Shown here one piece after another: positions 32,200-40,178 of a stretch of 64,000 nucleotides of DNA. Source of the DNA: Tistlia consotensis USBA 355 (GTDB taxonomy: Bacteria > Pseudomonadota > Alphaproteobacteria > Kiloniellales > DSM-21159); NCBI RefSeq assembly GCF_900177295.1, contig NZ_FWZX01000021.1:62001-126000 (forward strand), written 5' to 3'. A model generated the notes under the pieces. It had not been told where the DNA came from and ran no database searches. It saw only the letters and a program-made list of their open reading frames with translations. Both the position numbers and the translations under genes were made by a program. How positions within the stretch are numbered: the stretch's first letter is position 1; every line of letters starts with the position of its first letter.

Positions 32200-33327
32200 C
32201 TAGAAGCAGGTGGTTTCGATGATGTCGACGCCGCGCTGGCGGTCGATCAGGTAGATCAGGCCGCGCTTGTCGAGCGTCACGTCGTTGGACGAGGAGCGCT
32301 CGAAGCCGGCCGGCGCGTCGGGCTGGTAGAAGCCGACCTCGCGCGGGGCGAAGGGATCGGCGAAGTCGACGAGGCGCAGGCCCTGGGCGAACCAGGCGAA
32401 GGGCACGACGCTGGTGCCGGTCAGCCGCTCCGAGGGCTGGTGGCAGCCGGTCATCGGCTCCTGCGGGCTGCCGTCGGTGTCGATGCCCGCGACCTGGAAG
32501 GTCGCGATCGAGATCGGGTTGCGCTCGTCGGTGATGTCGTAGACCCAGGCGAAGGCCGGCGCCGAGGGGTAGAGCTTGGCGACGTCCTCGTCGGCCACCA
32601 GCATGATCTCCCGGCCCTTCAGGGTCATCGGCATCCTGAGGCAGGTGTGCGTCGGATGCGGGAAGGACAGGCTGGTGTTGCGGTGGGAGATCAGCGTCGG
32701 CTTCGAGAGGTCGCTGACGTCCAGGATGAAGAAGCCGTGGTGCCAGTAGCTGACGTAGAGCCGGTTGCCGACCCGGAGCGGGTGGTGGCAGCGCGGCGGC
32801 ACGTAGTCGGTCCAGGGGTTCTCCTCGCCGCCGGCGGCCCACTGGCCGGGGATCCACCAGCGCCCGACCTCCTCCGGCTTCGTCGGGTCCTGCAGGTCGA
32901 CGATCATCGCGATGTTGCCGACGAAGCCCTCGGCGGTCGGCGAGAGGTAGGCGTAGCGGCCGTCGAAGTCGTAGCGGTGGACGCCCTTGCCGTGGGTCAT
33001 CCACTTGGAGATCGGCTTCGGCTCGGCCGGGTTCGAGACGTCGTAGATCGCGATGCCGCCGCCGAATTCGGGCGCCGCCTGGCCGAAGCGCTCGTGGTTG
33101 ACGATCATCAGGCCGTTGGCGACCCGGACCTTGTGGGAATGCCAGCCCTCGGGCACCTCGATGCGCGACAGCAGGCGCGGCTTCGAGGGATCGGAGATGT
33201 CGTAGATCGAGGTGCCGCTGGGCGGCCGCATGTGACCGACGTAGAGGGTCGTGCCGTCGACCCAGACCTGACCGCCGCCTGGGCAGTCGATATTGGCGAT
33301 CAGCTTGGTGTTCTCGGCTCGGCTCAT
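32200..33327 (-). CDS. LVIVD-repeat beta-propeller protein
   Basis: This is a 375-aa protein made of repeats of the form xxIYDISDPSKPRLLSRI, FFILDVSDLSKPTLI and AIYDVSNPAEPKPISKW, the LVIVD motif that builds a beta-propeller. There is no signal peptide (start MSRAENTKL), so it should be cytoplasmic. His-rich surfaces (GWHSHKVR, RCHHPLRV, YWHHGFFILD, FPHPTHTCLR) could bind metal or act catalytically. It follows the bicupin gene by 51 bases and precedes RidA by 14. Its function is unknown; the consistent context suggests an enzyme or scaffold of the pathway. Confidence 0.82.
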   Translation of the reverse strand: MSRAENTKLIANIDCPGGGQVWVDGTTLYVGHMRPPSGTSIYDISDPSKPRLLSRIEVPEGWHSHKVRVANGLMIVNHERFGQAAPEFGGGIAIYDVSNPAEPKPISKWMTHGKGVHRYDFDGRYAYLSPTAEGFVGNIAMIVDLQDPTKPEEVGRWWIPGQWAAGGEENPWTDYVPPRCHHPLRVGNRLYVSYWHHGFFILDVSDLSKPTLISHRNTSLSFPHPTHTCLRMPMTLKGREIMLVADEDVAKLYPSAPAFAWVYDITDERNPISIATFQVAGIDTDGSPQEPMTGCHQPSERLTGTSVVPFAWFAQGLRLVDFADPFAPREVGFYQPDAPAGFERSSSNDVTLDKRGLIYLIDRQRGVDIIETTCF

Positions 33328-33378
33328 CGAAAGGGGCGTTCCTCGGGTGGGGAAGGGCGGGGCGGGACGGGGGAAGGC

Positions 33379-34512
33379 TCAGTCGAGGCGCAGGGTGTCG
33401 CCCTGGGCGTTCTGGCCCCAGCGCTTGAACAGGCCGAGCTTCTTCAGCGCCGGCTCGTCGCTGGCGACGAACAGCACGATCGGCTCCCTACTGTCGTTGA
33501 CGTGCTGGCACCAGCTGCCGCCCGGCACCGCCAGGGTGTCGAACTGCGCCCAGTCGTGGCGCCGGCCGTCGATGATCGAGTGGCCGGCGGGGCCCTCGAA
33601 GGGCGCGACCAGCAGGCTGGCGGTCTGCTTCAGCGGCAGGGTCTTCTCGCCCGGGCGCAGCATCTGGGCGAAGAAGGTCATGGTCTTGAAGACCGGCTCG
33701 CCGTTGGTCGGGTCGATGTACTCGATCTTGATGGCCTCGTAGGGATCGCCCTCGTGGTCCCTGTAGGCCTCGAGGAACGCGCGCATCGGCTCCCAGCGGT
33801 AGACGTACATCGGCGAGGCGGCACCGGTGCCGCGGTCGTGGCCGACGAAGCGGGGCAGCAGGCCGCCGCGGCCGTAGATGTGCTTTGAGTAGTCGGGGTC
33901 GAAGCGGGCGGTCTGCTCGGCCCGGCTGACCTCGCGGTCGCCCTCCTTCTCCTTGTAGTCGTGCTCGAAGTAGATGGCGTTCAGCGTCTCGACCAGCGGC
34001 AGGTCGAGGACCGACAGGTTGACCGCCGGCTCGTCGCCCTTGTTGCCGTGGTTGTGCCAGGTGTCGTGCGGCGTCAGCACCATGTCGCCCGGCCCGAAGA
34101 CGATGTCCTCGCCCTCGACGCCGGTGAAGTTCTGGCTGCCGGTCAGGCCGAAGCGGATGGCGTTGGGCGAGTGGCGGTGCGGCGGCATCACCTCGTGCGG
34201 ATCGTTGAGGCGATAGGCCGTGTACATCGTGGTGACGGTGGCGCGGCGCGGCGCCAGGCCCGGGTTGACCAGGATCAGCGAGCGGCGCTCGGAGTCGGAC
34301 ATCGAGACCAGCTCGGCCGAGCGCTGCAGCAGCGGCCCGATCTGGTCGCGGTAGCTCCAGACGAAGGGCAGCGCCTTGGCCGACTTCATCAGCTGGCGGA
34401 CCTCGTCGTGGGCGACCTCGGTGGTCGTCGCCCAGAAGGGGAACATGTTGGCCTGGTGGACGTCGTCGTAGAGCTTGTCCAGGGCCACCTTGATGTTGCT
34501 TTCCGCGCCCAC
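33379..34512 (-). CDS. Bicupin ring-cleaving dioxygenase, gentisate/salicylate 1,2-dioxygenase family
   Basis: This is a 377-aa bicupin. The N-terminal cupin carries the iron-ligand motif MPPHRHSPNAIRFGL and the matching His in TPHDTWHNHG; the C-terminal cupin carries LPLKQTASLLVAPFEG. Gentisate, salicylate and 1-hydroxy-2-naphthoate dioxygenases share this build and use Fe(II) to split a ring next to a hydroxyl and a carboxylate. It is the first gene of the operon that also encodes the FHMPC dehydrogenase homologue and pyridoxal dehydrogenase. I infer that it cleaves a hydroxypyridine carboxylate. Three in-frame GTG codons lie at 34510-34518; 34512 has AGGAGG five bases upstream. True gentisate oxidation remains possible. 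Confidence 0.87.
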   Translation of the reverse strand: MGAESNIKVALDKLYDDVHQANMFPFWATTTEVAHDEVRQLMKSAKALPFVWSYRDQIGPLLQRSAELVSMSDSERRSLILVNPGLAPRRATVTTMYTAYRLNDPHEVMPPHRHSPNAIRFGLTGSQNFTGVEGEDIVFGPGDMVLTPHDTWHNHGNKGDEPAVNLSVLDLPLVETLNAIYFEHDYKEKEGDREVSRAEQTARFDPDYSKHIYGRGGLLPRFVGHDRGTGAASPMYVYRWEPMRAFLEAYRDHEGDPYEAIKIEYIDPTNGEPVFKTMTFFAQMLRPGEKTLPLKQTASLLVAPFEGPAGHSIIDGRRHDWAQFDTLAVPGGSWCQHVNDSREPIVLFVASDEPALKKLGLFKRWGQNAQGDTLRLD

Positions 34513-34829
34513 CACCACCTCCTGCGCTGCTCGGGTCGGGCGCCCCGGCCTGCCGTCGATACCAATTTCAGATTGGTATCGCTATCTGGACCGCCCGTCT
34601 CGGCGAACTCTATCCGCGAGTTCCGTCGCGAGTCAAAGGTGCCGTGCGGGCCGACGCCGCAGGAATTGGGGAAAGGTTCCGTCCGGGCGGCCCTCAGCCG
34701 CGGAAAATCGCGGTTTCGCGGCCTTTCCGGGCAGGCGCGGGCCTGCCGGGCCACGCCTGATGTAACCAATATGCGCCGGCCGGCCCACTGGCGGGACCAT
34801 TCCCGCTCCCTGCGGTCGGCCGCTCCGGG
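34513..34829. other. Control region upstream of the bicupin operon
   Basis: No gene fits here. The stretch contains the palindrome at 34557-34581, a second half-site GTAACCAAT (34762-34770) and a GC-rich stem around 34700 (GCCGCG...CGCGGC). The stem follows the treY stop on the minus strand and may end the trehalose operon, although no T-tract is seen. It is the start region of the minus-strand B6 operon. Confidence 0.55.
34557..34581. promoter_or_regulatory. Perfect operator palindrome of the bicupin-pyridoxal dehydrogenase operon
   Basis: The arms CGATACCAAT (34557-34566) and ATTGGTATCG (34572-34581) are perfectly inverted around TTCAG and lie about 45 bases before the bicupin start. Both arms contain the ATTGGTATC element that also overlaps the BMP operon promoter. 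It is probably bound by the GntR/FCD protein encoded at 15903-16652 (inferred). Confidence 0.72.
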
Positions 34830-37514
34830 CTAGACGGCGTCGAGAGCCGCCAGGGGCAGCGGATCGAGCAGGTCGCGGAGCGGCAGGCTGCCGGCCCCCT
34901 GCCGTGCCGCGCCGCTCAGCGCGTCGACGAAGCGGCGGCCTTGCAGCGCCTCGGGCAGCAGGATCGCCGTGTCGCCCCAGGCCGCGGCGGGGATCGCGGG
35001 CAGTTCCGGGTGCAGCAGGCCGAGCGGCCGGCGCGGCACGACCACGACGGCCGCCCGGTCGCGGTGGCGCCGGGCGAAGGCGATGACGCGGTCCGCCTCG
35101 GCGCCGACGACCCGCAGCGCCCCGTAGTCGCCCTCGGCGAACAGCTGCGGCCGGGCCCGGCGCCAGGCGAGGCCGGCCTGCAGCACGCGCTGCTTGATCG
35201 CGCCGCTGCGCCAGTCGGCGAGCAGCTCCGCGAGCGGCCGCTCGCCGAGGCCCTCGAGTCGCGCGTCGAGGGTCCCGAAGGCGACCGGCCGGCGATTGTC
35301 CGGGTCGACCAGGCTGAGGTCCCAGCCTTCCGTGCCCTGGTAGAGGTCGGGAATGCCGGGCGCCGTGAGCTTGAGCAGGCTCTGGCTCAGGGAGTTGACC
35401 GCGCCGGCCCGCCGGAACGGCTCGGTCGTCGCGACGAAGTCCTGCAGGAAGGTCGGCTCCGACGCATCGAGCAGGCCTTCGGCGAAGGCCCGCACCGCGG
35501 CCTCGTAGGGCTCGTCGGGCGCGGTCCAGCGGGTGCGCAGCTTGGCCTCGCGCAGCGCCTTCTCCAGGAAGGCCGTGATCCGGTCGGAGAGCGCGGCGAG
35601 GCCGGCTCCGTCGTCCGGCTCCAGATCCGCCGGCCAGGCGCCGAGCAGGGTCTGGTAGATCAGCCATTCGGTCTCCGGCTCCGGCACCGGGCCCTCGTCG
35701 ACCGCGCTACGCAGCCGGGCGTTGAGCGTCGACCAGCGGCCGACCGCCCGGGCCCAGAGCGCCGGCGCCTCGCTCAGGGCGTAGAGCCGGGCGCGCGCGT
35801 CCTCGCCGCGCTTGGTGTCGTGGGTCGCGGTCGCCGAGAGGCCGTGCGGCTGGCGCGCCCGCCGCTCGAGCATGGCCCGGTGGAAGGCCTCGGCCGAGGC
35901 CTCGGCGAGGCCGGGGTCGCCGCTGACCTCGTTGAGCGCGATCAGGCGGTGCTGGCGATAGAAGACCGTGTCCTCAAGGGCCTTGGCCATGATCGGGCCC
36001 GTCGTCTGCTGGAAGCGGGTCGTGAAGCGCAGGGCGTCCTCGCTGTCCTCTGGCTCGACCTCGAGCAGCAGCAGCGAGACGACGAAGTCGACGGTGCGCG
36101 GCTCCTCGACGTCGGGGCGCTGCTTGGCGCGCTCCGCGACCCCGGCGATCAGCCTGCGGTCGGTCTCGCCGGCGCCGGCCTCGTCGACGTAGCTGCGGTA
36201 GACCGGGAAGGCCAGGACCAGGGCGATGATCGCGCGGCGCAGGCTGTCCTCGCCGAAGTCGCGGGTCGCGAGCCGGCGCTGTGCCAGCTCGGCCGCCTGG
36301 CGCACCAGGGTCGCGAGCTCGGCGGCAAGGTTCTCGGTCAGGATCTGTCGCTTGGCCGCGGCGACCTCGTCCTCGAGGTCGAGCGGCCGGCCGACGAAGG
36401 CCTCGTAGGCCTCGCCGAGCGCGGCCAGCCCCGCCTGGTCGCAGAGCCCGGCGGCGAGCGCGGCGATGAACTCGTAGCCGGTGGTGCCGGCGACCGGCCA
36501 GGCGGCCGGCAGGGTCTCGCCGTCCTCCAGGATCTTCTCGACGACCAGGTAGGTGCCGTCGGGCAGGGCGGCGGCGAGGCGCTCCAGATAGCTCCTGGGA
36601 TCGGCGAGGCCGTCGACGTGGTCCAGGCGCAGGCCCTGGACCAGGCCCTCCTCGACCAGCCGCAGCAGCAGGCCGTGGACCGCGTCGAACACCGCCGGCT
36701 CCTCGACGCGAACGCCGATCAGGCCGGTGATCTCGAAGAACCGCCGGTATGTCAGGCTGTCGCGCGCGGCGCGCCAGTGGACGAGCCGCCAGACCTGGGC
36801 CTCGTGGACCGCGTGGACCAGCTCCCGGTCCTGCGAGAGCGCGGCCAGGGTCGCCCGGAAGGCCTCGGGGACGCCGGGCTCGGTGAGGCGCCTGCGGAGG
36901 TCCGCGCGCAAGGCTTCGACGCTCTCCGGCAGCGCGCTCGCCAGCGGCGAGGCGAGGCCCTGCAGCGTGGCGTCGCCGGAGCGCGCGAGCAGCGTCGCGG
37001 CGCTCGGCGGGTTCAGCGGCAGCGCCGTCTCGTGGTAGCGCAGCAGCAGGCGGCCGGTCGCCGTCTCCAGGCCGAAGGCCAGCTCGCCGGCCTCCAGGAC
37101 CTCCGCGTAGGGCGCGCCCAGGGTCGGGATCAGCAGCTTGTCCGCCGCCCAGTCGATGTCGAAGAAGGTCGCCGTCGGGCTCGCTTCGCCCCACTCCAGC
37201 AGCTCGGCCCACCAGGGATTGTCGGGCGTCGCGCTCATGTGGTTGGGCACGAAGTCGAGGATCAGGCCGAGGCCCTCGCGCCGCAGCGCCCCGGCCAGGG
37301 CCCGCAGGCCGGCCTCGCCGCCGAGCGCCGGCTCGATGCGGTTGAAGTCGGTGACGTCGTAGCCGTGGGTCGAGCCCGCGGCGGCGGCGAAGACCGGCGA
37401 GGCGTAGAGGTGGCTGATGCCGAGCTGTCGCCAGTAGGGCGCCAGCGCGGCGGCGCGCGCGAAGTCCATGCCCTCGCGGAACTGCAGGCGATAAGTGGCG
37501 CGCGGCAAGGTCAT
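34830..37514 (-). CDS. treY: Maltooligosyltrehalose synthase
   Basis: This is a GH13 enzyme of 894 aa that turns the reducing end of an alpha-1,4-glucan into a trehalose unit. The N-terminus MTLPRATYRLQFREGMDF is diagnostic, followed by LILDFVPNHMSATPDNPWW. The catalytic Asp is in GLRLDHVDGLADP and the acid/base Glu in YLVVEKILEDGE. TreZ then releases trehalose. The ATG at 37514 lies only 13 bases after the toxin gene stop and has a poor ribosome site, so its translation may depend on the upstream toxin-antitoxin cistrons. Those cistrons separate it from the rest of the glucan operon. Confidence 0.95.
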   Translation of the reverse strand: MTLPRATYRLQFREGMDFARAAALAPYWRQLGISHLYASPVFAAAAGSTHGYDVTDFNRIEPALGGEAGLRALAGALRREGLGLILDFVPNHMSATPDNPWWAELLEWGEASPTATFFDIDWAADKLLIPTLGAPYAEVLEAGELAFGLETATGRLLLRYHETALPLNPPSAATLLARSGDATLQGLASPLASALPESVEALRADLRRRLTEPGVPEAFRATLAALSQDRELVHAVHEAQVWRLVHWRAARDSLTYRRFFEITGLIGVRVEEPAVFDAVHGLLLRLVEEGLVQGLRLDHVDGLADPRSYLERLAAALPDGTYLVVEKILEDGETLPAAWPVAGTTGYEFIAALAAGLCDQAGLAALGEAYEAFVGRPLDLEDEVAAAKRQILTENLAAELATLVRQAAELAQRRLATRDFGEDSLRRAIIALVLAFPVYRSYVDEAGAGETDRRLIAGVAERAKQRPDVEEPRTVDFVVSLLLLEVEPEDSEDALRFTTRFQQTTGPIMAKALEDTVFYRQHRLIALNEVSGDPGLAEASAEAFHRAMLERRARQPHGLSATATHDTKRGEDARARLYALSEAPALWARAVGRWSTLNARLRSAVDEGPVPEPETEWLIYQTLLGAWPADLEPDDGAGLAALSDRITAFLEKALREAKLRTRWTAPDEPYEAAVRAFAEGLLDASEPTFLQDFVATTEPFRRAGAVNSLSQSLLKLTAPGIPDLYQGTEGWDLSLVDPDNRRPVAFGTLDARLEGLGERPLAELLADWRSGAIKQRVLQAGLAWRRARPQLFAEGDYGALRVVGAEADRVIAFARRHRDRAAVVVVPRRPLGLLHPELPAIPAAAWGDTAILLPEALQGRRFVDALSGAARQGAGSLPLRDLLDPLPLAALDAV

Positions 37515-37527
37515 CGTGCCCGGCGCT

Positions 37528-37950
37528 TCAGGGCGCCGGCCGGACCGGGGCGAAGGGATCGAGGACCGAGACGCCAGCCGGTACGAAATGGGCGATGTTG
37601 CGGGTGACGACGGTGAGGCCGTGGTCGAGGGCGGTGGCCGCGATCATGAGATCGGCGCTGTCGTTGCCGATCGCCGCGCTCAGCGTGCCCCAGCGCCGGG
37701 CGGTGCTGAGCTCGAATGGCAGGATCCTGTCGTGATAGAGCGCCAGGACCCGGTCGAGCCAAGCCGTCAGGGTCCGGGCGAATGCCGGGTTCCTGCTCCG
37801 CTGCAGGGCAATGCCGCGCTCGATTTCACCGATGCTGACGACGCTGAGGAAGAGATCGCTGGTCCGCTGGCTTTCGACCCAGGCGACGACGCCCGGATCT
37901 CGTTGCCGCTTGCGCAGCTCCGACAGGACAACGGTGTCGATCAGGAACAT
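37528..37950 (-). CDS. PIN-domain toxin, VapC/FitB type
   Basis: This is a 140-aa ribonuclease-type toxin. PIN acidic residues are visible in MFLIDTVVLSEL (Asp5), VSIGEIERGI, NDSADLMIAATA and the late TRNIAHF. Its ATG overlaps the antitoxin stop (TGATG), the usual coupling of such pairs. The family cleaves RNA when released from its antitoxin. Unusually, it is embedded between malQ and treY within a metabolic operon. Confidence 0.92.
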   Translation of the reverse strand: MFLIDTVVLSELRKRQRDPGVVAWVESQRTSDLFLSVVSIGEIERGIALQRSRNPAFARTLTAWLDRVLALYHDRILPFELSTARRWGTLSAAIGNDSADLMIAATALDHGLTVVTRNIAHFVPAGVSVLDPFAPVRPAP

Positions 37951-38201
37951 CAGAGATCGAGATCGCGGGGCCGCAGCCGGATCCGCTCGAACTCTTCGTC
38001 GTCCTGAGGCATGGCCAGCAAGAGGTCGGGCAGCGAAGGCGCTTCTGCCTGATCGAGGCGCTGCAGGCGGTTGAACTCGGCGGCATCCACCACGACGACG
38101 GCCGGCTTGCCGTGCTTGGTCACGGTCTGTGGCTTTGCGCGTGCCGCCTCGATGACGGCGCTGAAGCGATTCTTCGCATCCTGCACGGACCAGGTCGCCA
38201 T
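37950..38201 (-). CDS. Phd/YefM-family antitoxin
   Basis: This is an 83-aa antitoxin. The N-terminal DNA-binding fold MATWSVQDAKNRFSAVIEAA and KPQTVTKHGKPAVVVVDAAE are typical of Phd/YefM, and the acidic C-terminus (MPQDDEEFERIRLR) should wrap the toxin. ATG at 38201 is preferred; a GTG two codons earlier is possible. It probably autoregulates through the palindrome at 38243-38253, and the promoter there could also drive treY. Confidence 0.9.
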   Translation of the reverse strand: MATWSVQDAKNRFSAVIEAARAKPQTVTKHGKPAVVVVDAAEFNRLQRLDQAEAPSLPDLLLAMPQDDEEFERIRLRPRDLDL

Positions 38202-38207
38202 CTTCAC

Positions 38208-38300
38208 CCCCGCGGTTGACGTTGAGCCGACAACAATCTGTCTAGAAAATCTATCCAGAATTTGGTCTCGGAGCGCTGTCCGATCAAGGTGTGTTCTGCT
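38208..38300 (-). promoter_or_regulatory. Antitoxin promoter/operator region
   Basis: This AT-rich gap after malQ contains TAGA-aaa-TCTA (38243-38253), a small palindrome next to TCTAGA, plus a degenerate TCCAGA copy. Repeats of this sort before Phd-type antitoxin genes are operators for autorepression. An exact -35/-10 pair could not be fixed. Confidence 0.5.
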
Positions 38301-40178
38301 TCACTGCCTCGGTCGCTCGCCGGCCACGCCCCGGACGACGGCCTGGAAAAGACGGCTCTGCGGCAGCTCTTCCAGGGTCAGGCCGAGCCGGCGGCGCCAG
38401 TTCGGGTGCTCCTCGACCGTGCCCGGCACGTTGACCGCCTGGCGCTCCCCGGCGAGGTCCTCGAGACGCACCGCGAAGAGCCGCGAGGGCGCGCGCGCCA
38501 GGTGGCGGTGCACCGCGGCCGACAGGGCTTCGGCGGCGCTGCCCGACAGCCTGCCGTCCGCCGGGACCTGCCCGGTCTCCAGCAGGCCCTCGACGACGAG
38601 GTCGGCGAGCAGGCGGCGCTGGTCTTCGGCGCGGCGCCCGAGTTCGGCCTCGGCCATCGGCCCGTCCATGAAGCCGAGCTCGCGCTGCAGGGCGACGTCG
38701 TCGCCCTGCCACCAGCCGATCAGCGGCGGCAGGTCGTGGGTCGAGAGGCAGGCCAGCGCCTGGCGGGGATAGTCGCCCGGCGGCTTCAGGCCGTGGTCGA
38801 GCCGCTCGAAGTAGAGCAGGCGGTAGGACTGGATCTCGGCCGCGGCCATGATCTCGCGGAAGCCCTCGGGCACGGTGCCCAGGTCCTCGCCGATGACCAG
38901 GCTGCGGCAGTGCCGGCTGGCCTCGGCCAGCGCCTCCAGCATCTCGCCCATCGGATAGCGCAGGTAGGTGCCCTCGGTCGCCGGGTGGCCGGAGGGGATG
39001 AAGAAGAGCTGGCGCAGGCCCATGGCATGGTCCAGGCGCAGCGCCCCGGCATGGCGCATGACGTCCTCCAGCAGGGCCCGGTAGGGGGCCAGCGCGCGCT
39101 GCCGGAGCACCGCCGGCGACAGCGGCGAGAGGCCCCAGTCCTGGCCGGCGATGTTGAAGGAATCGGGTGGCGCGCCGACCCGGGCGCCGGTCACCATCAG
39201 GGCCTGGTCCGACCAGGTGGCGGCGCCGTCCGGCGCGTCCCCGACGGCGAGGTCGAGATAGAGGCCGATGCGCAGGCCGGCGGCCCGACCGCGCCGCTGC
39301 GCCGCCTCGAGCTGCCGGTCGGCGAGCCACTGCAGCCAGGCCTGGAAGGCCAGCTCGTCGCGCCGCTCGGCCTCGAAGGCCAGCACGGCCGCGCTGTCCG
39401 GCGAACGGAATTCCTCGGGCCAGCCCTGCCAGCCGGCGCCCTGGCCTTCGGCGGCGAAATGCTGCGACAGCGCCTCGAACAGCGCCTGGCGCGCCAGCGG
39501 CGTGCCGCGGGTCGCGCGGAAGGCGTCGAAGGCCGCGCGGCCGTCGGTGCCGCCCTCGGCGGCCGTCTCGCGCCAGCGCGGCCAGAGTCGGCGCAGCACG
39601 GCCACCTTGAGGCGCGCGACCCCCGGGTAGTCGACCAGGCTGCAGGCCCGCAGCCGCTCGAGCTCGGCCTGGTCGACCAGGACCGGATCGTAGCCCGGCA
39701 CCCGGTCGACGGCGATGTAGAGCGGGTTGAGGAAGCGCCGGCTCGAGGGATAGAAGGGGCTGCAGCGCGCCGGATCGGCGAGCAGCAGGGCGTGCAGCGG
39801 ATTGACGCCCAGGAAGTCGGCGCCGCAGGCGCCGGCCAGCTCCGCGGCCCGCGCCAGGTCCTCGAAGTCGCCGATGCCCCAGTCGCGCGCCGAGCGCAGC
39901 TGGTAGAGCTGCAGCGCGACGCCCCAGACCCGGCCGTGCTCCAGGCAGCCGGGCAGGAAGCAGCGCCGGTCCGCGCCGACCGCGACCCTGGCCTCCGGCA
40001 GCTCCGGCGCCTCGGCGAGCGCCTGGCGGAGCGCCGCCTCGTCGTCGGCCGGCACGCCGATCGCCTCGAGCAGGGCGCGCTTGACCTCCTCGGAGGCGAC
40101 CCTGAGGTAGCCGAGCTGGTCGTGGTAGGCGAGGGTGATACCGTGGCGCTCGCAGAGCCGGTCGAGCAGCTCGCTCAT
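38301..40178 (-). CDS. malQ: 4-alpha-glucanotransferase (amylomaltase)
   Basis: This is a GH77 enzyme of 625 aa that transfers alpha-1,4-glucan segments between chains. The catalytic Asp is in ALRLDHAMGLRQLF, the acid/base Glu in VIGEDLGTVPEGF and the third Asp in LSTHDLPPL; NWRRRL near the C-terminus is also conserved. The ATG at 40178 overlaps the treZ stop (ATGA). In this cluster it would lengthen short maltodextrins left by debranching so that TreY can act. Confidence 0.95.
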   Translation of the reverse strand: MSELLDRLCERHGITLAYHDQLGYLRVASEEVKRALLEAIGVPADDEAALRQALAEAPELPEARVAVGADRRCFLPGCLEHGRVWGVALQLYQLRSARDWGIGDFEDLARAAELAGACGADFLGVNPLHALLLADPARCSPFYPSSRRFLNPLYIAVDRVPGYDPVLVDQAELERLRACSLVDYPGVARLKVAVLRRLWPRWRETAAEGGTDGRAAFDAFRATRGTPLARQALFEALSQHFAAEGQGAGWQGWPEEFRSPDSAAVLAFEAERRDELAFQAWLQWLADRQLEAAQRRGRAAGLRIGLYLDLAVGDAPDGAATWSDQALMVTGARVGAPPDSFNIAGQDWGLSPLSPAVLRQRALAPYRALLEDVMRHAGALRLDHAMGLRQLFFIPSGHPATEGTYLRYPMGEMLEALAEASRHCRSLVIGEDLGTVPEGFREIMAAAEIQSYRLLYFERLDHGLKPPGDYPRQALACLSTHDLPPLIGWWQGDDVALQRELGFMDGPMAEAELGRRAEDQRRLLADLVVEGLLETGQVPADGRLSGSAAEALSAAVHRHLARAPSRLFAVRLEDLAGERQAVNVPGTVEEHPNWRRRLGLTLEELPQSRLFQAVVRGVAGERPRQ

